Source of the DNA: Strigamia acuminata
Taxonomy: Eukaryota > Arthropoda > Chilopoda > Geophilomorpha > Linotaeniidae
Assembly (NCBI GenBank): GCA_949358305.1
Contig: OX442314.1
Location: 48,058,581-48,122,580 of the forward strand
Length of the DNA: 64,000 nt
Reading direction: 5' to 3'
Shown here piece after piece: positions 1 through 10,835 of this stretch; positions within the stretch are counted from its first letter, which is position 1, and each line of letters starts with the position of its first letter. Made by a program: the position numbers and the translations under genes. Under the pieces are notes generated by a model. That model was not told the origin of the DNA. It saw only the letters and a list, made by a program, of their open reading frames with translations, and made no database searches.

Positions 1-402
1 TATTTGGATGTAGAAATTTTAACACTCCATTTTCCTTCATTAGGCCCAATTAAAAAACAAGGCCATTTCAGATCAACCTATCTTTTATACATCAATTGTC
101 TTTTTATTTTTTTATCTTTGTTTTCATTCTACATCCAGGGTCAGAGTTAATTTTTTTCCCTCACCCCTCGACCAATCAACACAGTTGTTCAGGTCGAAAA
201 GTAGGATCCAGGGAAAAATTTTAAAAGAAATCCAAAATCCGCCACCAAAATCACCAATCCACAATATACTGTATAATAAAAAACAACCAAGACCCAAAAC
301 CCCGTACACAAAACACTGAATCCAAAACTTAATATACAAAGTGCAAAATACCAAAACACGAAATGGATATTCAACATAAAGCAAGGTACAGAGTTACACA
401 AC

Positions 403-944
403 CTAAACAATTTGCACACAATTATGATATTCAACTCCAAATATTTGAGCCTTCAACTCAGGATGTTGGACTGTTGTAGAAAACATTTAACCTATAAACA
501 ACTTGTATGGAAAAATAAACAGTCAATGTACACTTTTATTCAACAACTAGTTTGAGTGTAGACTACCATCAAACACTATCATGCATTCTACGAATGTGAT
601 TGATGTTATTTTGACAACAGTTTTATGTGAAGCACTTCCACCACCAAAAGATTTTATTATCCATTAAGCAAGGTTAGTTTTTAAACTTCTCTTATTTAAA
701 AAAAATAATGTAAATAATAATATTTTATCATTAAAAGACTTTCAGCAAAACAAATCAGCAATCAAAATGTTTAAAATTTGGAAATTTGTGGAAGTGTGGT
801 ATTTTATTAATTTTCATTTTCATTGCAGTATGTGTTGTTTATAAATTATAATACCTACAAATATACTAATGGTACTGTTTTTTTTCTTTTGTTATGATTA
901 TTATTTTTATTAATAAATGCATTTTAATAGTCTTCCAAAATTAT
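403..944. other. AT-rich intergenic stretch
   Basis: Low-complexity A/T sequence with scattered poly-A and poly-T. I see no gene or structured repeat. Copy 2 equivalent is 31098-31639. Confidence 0.6.
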
Positions 945-948
945 CATA

Positions 949-1579
949 TGTGACCAGCTGTTCACTCAGCCTGTGTCACTTCACTGCGACACACGGCGCT
1001 TCCAAGCTCTCGCGCACCTCGTGTTTCTCGTGCGCGACCTGGCGCGGTCCCCCGCACCAGGTGGAGCTGTCGGTCGTTGGCTCCGGCCAATTGGGAACCG
1101 GAAGTGCCCTTTCCGGAAGTGGTGGGCCCCGCAGTAGCCCGACAGTTGATTCTTGACCAGCATGGCGAACGGTCGCTTTCCGACCTTCTTCGCAATGCCG
1201 ATCATAGTTGAGACCCGAAGGACCGACGCAGCAATGCTGTCGCCGGTCGGGACCTGAGCGTCCAACACGCCGTGTTCGCCGCACGTTTCTAAAGAACGTT
1301 GCGACGACGCGGCACAAACTGCGATAACCGATCTCACGTGTCATGGCGATCTACCGATTGCCGTGCCACGTGGTCGAATCAGGAATAGCGGCAAAACCGC
1401 TATTACATTTGGGAAATACACCTTGAGACACCATATCATACCCCTAGACAACAATAAAGTAATAACCAAAACCTAAACTTGTGTCTTTCGTGTATTTCGT
1501 GGATTTAATCATCGTGTGTGTTGCGTCCAGCGCCTCGTGGTCCTCCCCAGACCACGTGGCGTCCGTCCGAACACTCACA
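949..1579. mobile_element. Solo LTR, Gypsy-like
   Basis: The 631-bp segment begins TGTGA and ends TCACA, a perfect 5-bp terminal inverted repeat. It is flanked by CATA at 945-948 and CATA at 1580-1583, a 4-bp target duplication. Inside is an AATAAA at 1453-1458, about 120 bases from the right end, as expected for an R-U5 border. It is far more GC-rich than its flanks. No gag or pol coding adjoins, so this is a solo LTR left by LTR-LTR recombination. Orientation is plus if the AATAAA is the true signal. Long minus-strand ORFs across it are by-products of its base composition. Confidence 0.75.
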
Positions 1580-1682
1580 CATATTCCATCATTTAATGTT
1601 TCATCGACTAATGTTTCATCGACTAGAAGTATCACCAATTCCACAAAACGAAAAATTTCAATAAACTCTGAACAATGAGGAG

Positions 1683-1752
1683 CACGACTTGCAGGTGCTT
1701 GTTAGACATTACCATTTCACGACTTGCAGGTGCTTGTTAGACATTACCATTT
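1683..1752. repeat. 35-bp tandem duplication
   Basis: Two perfect adjacent copies of a 35-bp unit beginning CACGACTTGCAGG, followed by short TTTCACTA repeats. Copy 2 equivalent is 32378-32447. Confidence 0.9.
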
Positions 1753-2125
1753 CACTGTTTCACTATTTCACTATTTCCGAGCATTCATACCTCTCGACTG
1801 ACACCATCCACCACGACCGTGGAGTCCAAGTGAAAAGCCACTCCCTATTCTTGCGTGGATTTATTAGGTAAACATCAGAATAATTTGTATTTTAAGAATG
1901 TAATCACAATTACGGCTACTTCGAGATTCGTGACAAGGTAAGTTTCATTGATTAATCCTCCCCACCCCAACCAAGAATCAATTTTGATTCTGGAAAGTGT
2001 TTTTTTTATTTTTTTTTTAATTAAAAAAAATGTTTTTCTTTCTAATTTTTTTTGTATTTTGCTTTTTTATCATTTAAAACTTTTAAAAACAAGCAGGGAT
2101 TTGTAATGCAGGGAAGCATTACATA

Positions 2126-3060
2126 TTAGACTTCTAAACCCTGTCTCTCTGTCCCTAAATAAAACACCAAAATAAAAGAAAATAAAGTAAATAAATACAA
2201 AATAAAATTTTTGGCCAAAATAAAGCAACAACAAACATTATTAAGAATGTTGTAAACAACACATGGCAACCATTGGCTGATTCGGGGGCCAAAAAATTTT
2301 CCAGTTAAAGTCCACAGAAGTTCTGTGGAAATTAGGACATTTCGGCTGCATTTGAGTACTCAAACGCGGCCGAAATGTCCTGAAGTTTGCGTCCAAAATA
2401 ACTTCGAAGCAATTTCACACACTCGGCCGCAGAAATTAGGACATTTCGGCCGCGTTTGAGTACTCGAATGCAACCGAGTGTCTAAATTCTGGAGGACTGA
2501 AAATCAAGAAAACTTAATTAGATGTTCGTTAGAATTCGCGTACACGAACGTACGGGTGACACAACACATACGTCTAATTTGGTGTAAATTTCCCCTTCGG
2601 TCGCCGATCGTAATGCTACTTTTTTTCGACCAAATAAAAAAAAAATATATACAGGCTGGTGCAGATTTCGATTTGGAATCGAATGAGCATAGTTTCAAAA
2701 TTTATAAACCTAGTTTTGATATAGAAAATAGTATTTTACATATCGCGACGAAGATTTCATGGATCACGGGATCCGCCAGGTGCCGCTAGTACAATATTAC
2801 AACTTCCGGTGCAGGACGGAAGTAGTATTATTAGACGGCTAAAAGTGCATTAAAACCGGTTTATTAATTCAACCGGAGGTCCGAGAAATCTGAAAATACC
2901 TTACAATACTAATATAAGTATGCTGAATTTAATGCCGTTGTCCGTTTGGCTCTAGCTGCTATAGTTTTTGCGGAATCGTTGACGACGGACGGACGGACGG
3001 ACGGACAGACAGACAGAACCGTTTCATGAGACTTTCTAAACATCAGGTTTAGAAGTCTAA
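2126..3060. mobile_element. Non-autonomous TIR element
   Basis: A perfect 15-bp inverted pair, TTAGACTTCTAAACC at 2126-2140 and its reverse complement at 3046-3060, bounds 935 bp. Near the right end is a GGAC/AGAC microsatellite (about 2984-3016). No transposase is seen, and a clear target duplication is not visible, so the superfamily is open. Copy 2 is 32821-33755. Confidence 0.55.
2311..2381. repeat. Two adjacent palindromes
   Basis: The first, at 2311-2329, has 9-bp arms around one base (TCCACAGAA and its complement). The second, 2334-2381, is a 48-bp loopless palindrome with two mismatched pairs, centred on GAGTACTC. A related half recurs at about 2434-2490. Copy 2 is 33006-33076. Confidence 0.85.
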
Positions 3061-4924
3061 AAGTATGAAGACTAATAATTTAAATTTTTTTTTTTGCTAA
3101 TAACTTTGATTATGGGCTAAAAACACAATTTTTAGGTCGAAAGTGTCATTTTCTGGTCCAAACTATTATTTATTTTAACTAAAACCATCTATTTTTTTCT
3201 AAAACAACCGATATTTTAACTAAAACCATCGATTTTTCGTTACGTCCCTAGGATGAACTGGTGCATGGCCGCCGATACCGTACCGTTCGTGTGTCGCTTA
3301 ACCTGTATGACAAATATAATATTTTGTTACTATTAACTCTAATGTAATCACTACATCCAAAAATACCAAAATAACTGAAATTAAATGTCAAATAACCGAA
3401 TGCATTTGGACACTTACATGCGTCCATGTGCTGTGGCGGCCATCTTTTTTGGGGTAAAAAATGACCCGGGTTGGGTGAGGAGGGATTTTTTTTAGGTTGG
3501 GGCTGCTAAGGTTAACGGTAAAAACATGTTTTTTTTCCTCAAAACTTTTTGCTACAAATATAGATAGGTTTCGTTTTTACAAGTGCATTTTCAAGTTAGT
3601 AGCGTTTGGCGTGTATATTTTTCTGTGGGGAATTTTACGAAATGAAATTCTTCTTGAGTGTGATCGAAGTCGTACTTCGCACTCATCTAAAAAAAAAAAA
3701 ATTCTGGTTGAAACTCAGACTTTTTATTTTTATTAAAAAAATATACTTGTATACAAGTATCTTGAAACATTAATAATCAAGCATCTGTTTGAAGAATCTG
3801 CTGTTTTTATTTTTCTCAATACTTCAATGATTTTGTTATTAATTTCAATCAAACTTTGAAAAAAAAATATTTAATTTTACTTTCTCGGTATCAGTTGTTT
3901 TTAAATAATTGAGCAAAATTCATAGGAAGATTAGTCATTAGTACTAAGGGGGTTTGTTTAGCACCACAGGAAGTGGATTTTGATAGCACTAAAACGTGGC
4001 ATCCGGTGGTATAAATTGTCTCAGTCATGACCACTTACTGGGTGCTATAGATTTTTCCCACCAAAACCAGTGTGCTATAAATTTCTCTGCTATAAATTCA
4101 TCGCTGAATTTCTACTATTAATCCATCGCTGAATTGAAAGCAATTTTATCTATTTTTAAATCTATCAATTTATCAATTTTATCTATCTGATGTGTAAAGT
4201 TTTTGAACGGAAGTGTCTTTGAATGTAAATGGTTGAAATGGAAGTGTGGGAGTGGTTAAAAAAAGAGAAATGTTAATGTTTTTATTTCATTTCTGTATTT
4301 TGAAGAGTAAAGAACGTTTTTTGATGAATATGGAATGACAAAATTTAATTTCTCAAGTTTGATGGATGTTGCAGTCAGAAAATGAGGCTTTTTCACTTGA
4401 ATTAAAAACACACTTGAAACCACATTTTTTTTACTATTTTGTTTACATAAATTAAAAAGCAAGTTTTCTTGTCATTTACTTCCTGGTTTTGCCTGATATT
4501 TCCCTTTTTTTTAACTCTTCCGTTACTTGTCTCAAAGGTTAAAAGGAAGCAGTTCTGTGAAAAAACTAAAAGTAAGTTTCCTCTCACTTACAATAACATG
4601 CAAATACGTTGCTTAAACTTTTTTATTTGTTGACAAACATTTTTCTTTTGAAATAGTTTTTTGGAAATTTGGATACTTTCCAGTCTTTTAAAATGTGTTA
4701 AAATGTCTGAAACTTTCATCAACTAACTTTATATTTAAAATGCATGAAATAAAATAAAATTTGCTTTTTTTTCCAATGTTTTTCTAACACTTGGTGAACT
4801 TTTTTTCTCTCACTTCCGTCTTTACGGTTAAAAGTTCCTGAAATGTCAAAAACATTTCCAAGAACTGCTGTGACATTTCAAAATGTGAAATGTCAACTAA
4901 TTTTCTGTTTATGGAAATTTTTGC
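3061..4924. other. AT-rich stretch without a recognisable gene
   Basis: Poly-T/poly-A rich. A short direct repeat containing ATCCATCGCTGAATT-type sequence lies near 4090-4140. Short ORFs here lack promoters, splice sites or recognisable protein features. Copy 2 is 33756-35619. Confidence 0.5.
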
Positions 4925-5008
4925 TATAAAAAGACACTGCATTTCCGTTGTCTTCACTCCCGTTTCCTCGTTGTGAAAAAACAGACACCCGAAAGGCTTC
5001 TTTGAATT
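4925..5008 (+). promoter_or_regulatory. TATA/Inr promoter and 5-prime UTR exon of the PC4-like gene
   Basis: TATAAAAA at 4925-4932 is followed 31 bases later by a TTCACTC initiator-like site (A at 4956). The inferred first exon runs to a GTAAGT donor at 5009. The acceptor is the AG at 5114-5115, only seven bases before the ATG. The 107-bp intron is typical of compact insect-like genes. Copy 2 is 35620-35703. Confidence 0.55.
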
Positions 5009-5122
5009 GTAAGTAACACTGTCTGTTTGCAAATGGCTTTATTTTTCTTTTAATTTACCAACTATTTTACTGTTTGTACATCTGTTTTACTGAAGTATTT
5101 CCTTTTTAATTTAAGCTAAAAC

Positions 5123-5503
5123 ATGACTTCTAATTCCCAGCCTCATTCTTACATCATAAACGATGATTTGTACGCAACAGTAAACGAGTACAAAGGTAGA
5201 ATTTTGATGCACGTTTGCCATTATCAAAGCTCACCTTTCAACCAAGCGTTAATCTCCACTGTTTCCGGACTTGCATATAACGAGGACTGTTGGGATTCGT
5301 TTGTGAAGGCCTGGCCCGTGATCGTTCCTAAATTTAACGTTTGCTGTCGCGCTGTTGGATTTGACGAACAAATAGTTCGTTTTGGCATAATAGTTTTGGC
5401 GAGAACTATTTCGCAAAAAATTTCAACAGTGACTATCTCCAACCGTCACCTTGCGTTTTGCACGAGAGGTTGGCTGAAACAATTTGTGTATTTATTATTT
5501 TAG
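5123..5503 (+). CDS. Small PC4/SUB1-like protein
   Basis: A 126-residue ORF starting at the first ATG after a TATA box, a 5-prime UTR exon and a spliced 107-bp intron. Residues about 15-66 resemble the PC4 (transcriptional coactivator p15) fold region. A short strand then YKGRILMHVCHY is followed by a weak strand pair and CWDSFVKAWPVI, at the place where PC4 proteins have a W-containing helix. PC4 proteins bind single-stranded DNA and assist RNA polymerase II transcription. The usual basic N-terminus is missing, and the C-terminal 50 residues have no match I recognise. Copy 2 differs at residue 80 (F to S). The family call rests on pattern resemblance only. Confidence 0.5.
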   Translation: MTSNSQPHSYIINDDLYATVNEYKGRILMHVCHYQSSPFNQALISTVSGLAYNEDCWDSFVKAWPVIVPKFNVCCRAVGFDEQIVRFGIIVLARTISQKISTVTISNRHLAFCTRGWLKQFVYLLF

Positions 5504-5930
5504 AGTTGTAAAAAAATTTTAATCAATAATATATTTCAGTTTGATGAACTATCAAGACTTTGGAACCACCTTTGCTTACTACTCTCATTTCAAACAAAAC
5601 CAAAGGGGAAATGAACATCATCCGCAAACCAAACACAGTTATTCTGTGCCACATTTTTTCCTTCTGACAACTATTGTGATTTGTTTTTCGCTCCATTAAT
5701 TTCTCCTTTATTCACCCATCCCAGTCCACACCCTAGTAGCCATGTCAACAGACTGGATGCTGACCCTTAATTCTCTCGAATGCAACCTGCTGGGGTCAGG
5801 AACCAGATGAAAACTGATCAATCAGGTACTTATATGGACCATCAACTTATATAGACTGTCTAATCACCGCTGATTTGAAAACAGTAAACTATAGCCAACT
5901 ACAAAAGGCCTTCATGAGGTCCGGTGGTGA
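5504..5930. other. Gene-free stretch after the PC4-like ORF
   Basis: An acceptor-like ATATTTCAG at about 5532-5540 suggests the transcript may continue, but no convincing downstream exon follows. Copy 2 is 36199-36625. Confidence 0.35.
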
Positions 5931-5931
5931 A

Positions 5932-6320
5932 GTTATCACCTTACAGTTTCTGCCTGGCCGACAACAAAACCGATCTGAGAGGGAGTGTTAAACGTGGAGA
6001 CAGGCCCCTACGTAACAACTTAGAGCTACTCAGCCACACCCAGAGAGGGAAGATCACAGCAGTAGCTAGACGACTCCAAATGAAGACCACATCAGGGAGT
6101 TACCCAGGGAGGAGACGACAGCATTCCAATCCATATCGAGAGAGAAACACACCTTAGCTGACTAGACATCGTACCCTTATAACAACTATTTGTTATCCAG
6201 TGTTTTACATTTCTTGAATTATTGTTTTTTTCTAAATCGGCAGTTGGTTTTCTTTCGGGATTTTGGGGGATATTCCTTGATGTTGGGTAAATTGAACTGG
6301 CTGTAGACAAGCCTGACAAT
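5932..6320. repeat. Diverged repeat pair, member 1
   Basis: This segment and 11960-12350 share interrupted similarity in the same order: CAGCCACA-rich sequence, then a CATTCCAA segment, GACTGACTAGA-like bases, and finally a TTGGTTTTC...GATGTTGGGT...ATTGA tail. They look like two old copies of one element. Copy 2 of member 1 is 36627-37015. Confidence 0.45.
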
Positions 6321-6453
6321 TGTTGTTATAATTGTACATTTTAGGGTTTTTTTTGGAGAATTTATTAAAGATGTCTTTAGGGTACTACCATGCCATGCCT
6401 CATGTCTGTCTCACACACACACCTCCTGTGCTCTGAGGGAGACTAATTATTCA

Positions 6454-6520
6454 TATAAAATTCGAATGAAACATTCAGCGCCAGCGCGGGCACGACAATT
6501 TGTCTGCCCAGGCAAAAATG
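6454..6520 (+). promoter_or_regulatory. Candidate promoter ahead of the membrane protein/peptidase block
   Basis: TATAAAA at 6454-6460 is followed by a GC-richer leader and an ATG at 6518 in a good context (AAAATGGCG). That ATG opens only a 16-codon ORF, so it may be an upstream ORF or a short first exon. Copy 2 is 37149-37215. Confidence 0.3.
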
Positions 6521-7017
6521 GCGTCTGGAACATCATCACGAGAGCAAGGCCGCATTCAATGTTTTTAATTTTTGATTCAGGACAAGGTCGACAAAATTCC
6601 TCCATTCTAAAGTCACACCAGAAAATTAAACCTCTTCAAAAACATCTACAACAAAATTCAGGCTTTCTTTGTGGTTGGTTCATAACTGTTTTCTCTTCTT
6701 TTCAGAGCCCCAACGATCGCTAGAGAACGTTTTCCCGCGACCGCAGCAGTGATCATTCCATCACCGATTGGCCGTAAATCAGATAGGTGTTTTTCTGAAA
6801 ATTAGTTTGGTTGAAATTTCATATTAAAAACCCATCTTCTTTATTTTCTAGTACCAACCAAAATCCAACATGACTGACAACAAGGAGTGGAGCACGCAGC
6901 ATTCCAGAGTCATCTTTTTTCCCTCTTTTCACTTCTGTGCGGCATCATCAGATATGTTTTATTAATTTGTTTTAACGCTTTGAATTAATTTAAAAAGCCA
7001 TCCCCTTAGTTTTGCAG

Positions 7018-7112
7018 AATTGTTTCAACTCTCCGGTGATCAACAGCCAATCCCGTCGGCCATTCAGGGCTCAAACCCCACAAATCATCTAAAGATTTTT
7101 CAAAATTTGCTG
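7018..7112 (+). CDS. Candidate internal exon with open frame
   Basis: Bounded by an AG acceptor at 7016-7017 and a strong GTAAGT donor at 7113. One frame (from 7020) is open for exactly 31 codons, with SGDQQPIPSAIQGSNP in the middle. It ends in phase 0, so splicing to the acceptor before 7481 continues for 45 codons to a TGA at 7616, in a different frame from the ATG at 7494. The one difference between copies (A/G, ACA to ACG) is silent in this frame. No family recognised. Copy 2 is 37713-37807. Confidence 0.4.
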
Positions 7113-7493
7113 GTAAGTTATATTTTTTCCTTTTTGTTTTATTTTTAAACCCATTTCAACCTGTTGACCTGCTACACATTCCTAACTAATTGTTCTTCTC
7201 CTCCGGCTCACCCCTCACACCTCTGCCCATCCCTCTTCTCCTCTTGTTTCTTGTCTCCCACCACAATTTATTGCCTGTTGTGTTACCCCTCGCCCCCTGG
7301 ATTTGGCAATGTAAGCAGTTTGTATTTCTGCCCATTGTCTTTTCATCTCCCATTTCACCTTGTTTTTTCCTGTTTAATTTCTTGCTACCCATACTCCAGT
7401 TCTTATTTATAGTGGGGGTCCAAAATTCATTTCCCATGTTGCTATATATGCTGTATTAATTTTTGTCTTTTCATTTTCAGTTCACACCCAGCC

Positions 7494-8749
7494 ATGGCGA
7501 TGTCGGCTCTGAATCCCGCATTCGAGGAGATGGAGCTTTAAGAACTTGGAACAGCAAAAACCGCAACCACCATAAAAACGGCCGCGCCACGTTGGACGCT
7601 AGAACGCCAACGGTTTGATAGAATCGTCCGCTCCAAAACCGACGTGGGGCCGCGCTTCTCAGGGCCGGTAACGCCCCGAGCGATTTTCAAGGCGACCACG
7701 AGCGGGGTGACGGTCTATCCGTCAACACGGCCCGTCTCACCCCTTGTGACATCAGAGCAGCGCCGGCGTAAGCTCGACTCGCCGCCGCCTCCGGCCGAGT
7801 CCCCTGCGGCCCCAGCTCCAGCCGAAGTGTTAGTTAACCTGGAGTGCGGGGAGATCCTCCCGGATCCCGAGGGAGCGTCAGCTGAGGGAGCGTCAACCGA
7901 GGGAGCGTCAACCGAAGCCACACCCGCAAATCACCGGGGGCGGTTTTGCCCCACAACTGTAAGTACTGAATTCCAATTTTTTTCGTTTTACTTTCTTTGA
8001 TTCTATTTTATTTCCCTTCTTTTTTCTTTTTATTTTCTCTTTATTTTCTCTTCTTTTTAATTCGTTTTATTTTCCATCTTTCTTTTATTCCCTCTTTTCT
8101 TTCTTTTCTTTTATTTTATTCTCGCCTATTTTCGATTATTTTCTCCCACCTTCCTTTATTCTGTTTTAATTTCGTCTATTCTCTTTTATCTTTGTTTATT
8201 TTGTTTTAATCTCGTCTATTCTTTTCTATTTTTGTTTATTCTTGTTTTAATCTTGTTTATTCTCTTTTTATTTTACTTATCTGCGTTTATTCGGTTTTAA
8301 TTTCGTTTATTCTCTTCTACTTTTTCCTCCCTCATTACGTTTTTATTTCCTTTTATTTTTTCCTCTTTCTTATTTTCGTTTATTTACTTTTTGTTCTTCT
8401 TTTATTTTATCTTATTCTTTTTATTTTTCTTTTTCATTCTCAGATTGGTAAACTTGTCATCAAGTGGGCTGCTCAATTGGCCTGGCTGGCCGCCGGGGCC
8501 ATCCTTGCGGTTTCACTATTGCGTCTGTACTCGTTTCTGTCCACTCCCACGGCTCCCGTGGCGGGGGTGTCGACCGCGGGCTTCATTCCAGCTGGCCTGC
8601 CACCAGCAACCAGCTCCAGTCCGACCATCACTTCCTCGATCACAATTCCTCCGCCCTTTTTGGCCCCGCCTCTTGTCACCTCTGTGACCCCATCGACGAC
8701 CTCAGCTCCCATGAGTACATGGGTTGAAATAAGTCGAAACACTTGTTAA
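7494..8749 (+). pseudogene. Pro-rich single-pass membrane protein, spliced, with in-frame TAA
   Basis: Exon 1 (7481-7958) opens with GCCATGGCG, a strong start context. It reads 15 codons, meets TAA at 7539-7541, then stays open in the same frame for 139 codons to a GTAAGT donor at 7959. Exon 2 (8444-8749) follows in phase 0 and ends at TAA 8747-8749. The product would be about 255 residues: a basic N-terminal region, a PPPPAESPAAPAPAE segment, three EGAS-type repeats, a hydrophobic stretch (LAWLAAGAILAVSLL) that looks like one membrane span, and a Thr/Ser/Pro-rich tail. The single stop in an otherwise long open frame suggests a recent nonsense change or recoding. Exons are far more GC-rich than the surroundings. 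The intron is a 485-bp pyrimidine tract. The peptidase exon begins ten bases downstream. Confidence 0.6.
7959..8443 (+). other. Pyrimidine-rich 485-bp intron
   Basis: Runs from GTAAGTACT to TTCTCAG. It is almost entirely C/T on the plus strand, with degenerate TTTATTCTNTTTTA-like repeats, and is several times longer than other introns here. Copy 2 is 38654-39138. Confidence 0.7.
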
Positions 8750-8758
8750 AATGTGCAG

Positions 8759-9711
8759 GAGCTCGCATCGTGCGACTGCCATCTTTTAATTGGTAAGAAA
8801 ACATGTGACAAATACACTGTTAAAGGCTAACTGCCTCTTAATCAATACAGAAGTTTTAAAGAGTACAAATTAATGTTTCCAGTACATTGATTTGTCCTGT
8901 ACCGGACGGACGCCCGATCTTTGAAGCATATAAAGCTGAGGCACAGCATCTCATTCTCGAGGAGGCCAAAATCAAGAACAGAGTGGCCAAAGCTAAACTC
9001 TTAGGACAGCGTACAAGTCAATACGGCCCGAGGATCGATCTCCCGCCACCACCAACGGATTATGAGGAAAAAATTTATCCCGAAAAGATGATGGAGGCAT
9101 TTTCACTTTGGCCAACCTTCCTCCAGTGTATTCCAGAGAAAATACTGTATCAATCAAAAGTACCACCACACGTGGTGGTCCGAGCTCGAGAAATGATAGC
9201 TCTCGGTGCTTTGATCCCTGGAACTACCTCTTGGGTTCATGACACGGTCGTCGATCTCCATTTGGGAATGTTACAACAGCGCTACCCCTTGGCATACATA
9301 TTCCCGACGGCAACGATTCATATGCTAATGAAAAGTGAGACAAGACCTGACACTTGGCGGTGGTACCGCGATCAAGTTGATCAACGACAGAAAGAACACA
9401 AGATCTGGTTCTTCCCGATACCGGCACCTGAGCATTGGATCATTTATGTGTTGGATAAAACTCGATCACCACCGGAAGTAGGATTCTATGATTCATCAGG
9501 GAAGCCGAATAATGCTCATGAACAGTGGTGGAGCAACATAAAGCTCAACTTGATTGCTACAGGTGTTCTAATTCCGACTTACGAACCGTGGAAACCACCA
9601 CAAGCTGCCCAACTAGATGGAGATTCGTGCGTGATCCTCCACTTTGCGAGACGCTACATGGTGGATGAAGCTTGCGGAAGGAGCAGAGTTGCAAGCACGA
9701 ATGCTTTATGA
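8759..9711 (+). CDS. Ulp1/C48-like cysteine peptidase
   Basis: Two exons, 8759-8792 and 8883-9711, joined across a 90-bp intron (donor GTAAGA at 8793, acceptor AG at 8881-8882). The joined frame is open while unspliced readings meet stops, which supports the splice. Numbering from the TTG at 8887 (274 residues), the peptidase fold spans about 112-262: SWVHDTVVDLHL at 115-126 matches the Ulp1 W-x-x-D entry motif. His183 is in PEHWIIYVLD, Asp202 in FYDSSG, Gln242 and Cys248 in QLDGDSC. The His-Asp, Asp-Gln and Gln-Cys spacings of 19, 40 and 6 fit known Ulp1/SENP enzymes. Such enzymes cleave SUMO-like modifiers, and related domains occur in transposons and DNA viruses. The N-terminus is not fixed. 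The upstream membrane-protein gene may share the transcript. Confidence 0.78.
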
Positions 9712-9845
9712 GATACACCATGGATGTTTCAAGCCATTTGCAGAGATTTAGAACGTTTAGAGATTGAAGATGTATAATTGATATTATGAAGGAACTGATA
9801 ATTGTACTTTAATTGGTTGATGAATTTTTGAGTATTATCATTTGT

Positions 9846-9851
9846 AATAAA
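9846..9851 (+). terminator. Polyadenylation signal of the peptidase gene
   Basis: AATAAA lies 135 bases after the peptidase stop codon. Copy 2 is 40541-40546. Confidence 0.55.
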
Positions 9852-10835
9852 AGACTAAAAGGGAGCGAACATTCACTTACAATGTCCGATTTCTAAAGAG
9901 AATTGTCTTCATTCGAAATTTGAATTTTAGAGCCTAAAATTAAGCAAAAAATGAGTTGCTACGTGAACTAAGTTGCTAAATTTAGTCAATAGATGACGTT
10001 GCCGGATGACGTTGTCATTGCCTCGTCCTCGGGCGATTGAATTAGATAAACGGGGGTAACAGGAGCTTTCCTGTTAAGTAAGACCACCCATATTTGACAG
10101 TTCTCTCTAGAGTTTCAACAAGGTATGAGCTATGATCCCTTAGCTCACAAGTCAGATAGGTCCTGATGCCAACCCGATTGTGGTATGGCTGAGGGAAACC
10201 ATCCATTAGATTTCATTATTACGGTACATCTTATCATAAGTGTCTATTGAATTTATTATTTGTATTTAGAGTTATTTGAATTATTGAGTTAAATATACAT
10301 TCGAATAGTTAACACTGTCCGGTTTGAATAAAGCCAAGTTAAGTTTAAATTTAAAATCAAAGATTCTTTCTTCCCTCTCATTCACACAGCTTATGTGGGT
10401 AGTCCCTTGAGGACCTAAACCCCATGTAATAATATGATTGGTAATCACGGTTTGGACATGTACTAACTGCGGAAGAGAGGGTTAATGATTTTCTTTTATT
10501 TCACTCTGGTTATACAGGTGGCCAAGCCATTTCCAGGGTCAACAGGATGCTGATTGAAGCGAATTGGCTATTCCTCGGGGTTTTAATTGGAAGTTGGATC
10601 AGGGGAGTTTAGTGATTCCATTGAGATCCAGCTGCTATTGGATGGAAGTAAGGGGGCAGTACTTGTTGGTACCAATAGTTTGGCTAACTCAACAGTGATC
10701 AAGACGAGAAAACCATTCGGATTCCTCCTTATTAGCGATGCCCGTTTTAGCAATCTCATTTTATTGAAAATGAGATCACTTTTCCGCATTCGAGGACACG
10801 TTTTAGCAACGCTACGTTATAGCGATTGCTACATT
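9852..10835. other. Gene-free stretch with weak LTR-like composition
   Basis: Contains a repeated GATGACGTTG motif near 9990-10020, an AATAAA near 10328 and a small AACAGGA...TCCTGTT hairpin near 10060. Terminal repeats or target duplications could not be found, so no element is called. Copy 2 is 40547-41530. Confidence 0.3.

Noticed and set aside
976-1344. 118-122-residue minus-strand ORFs over the solo LTR
   Set aside because: They lie within a well-bounded LTR and mirror its GC-rich composition; no protein family is evident.
7494-9711. A complete Polinton/Maverick or adeno-like element
   Set aside because: The peptidase would fit, but no DNA polymerase B, integrase, ATPase or capsid reading could be found in 30 kb.
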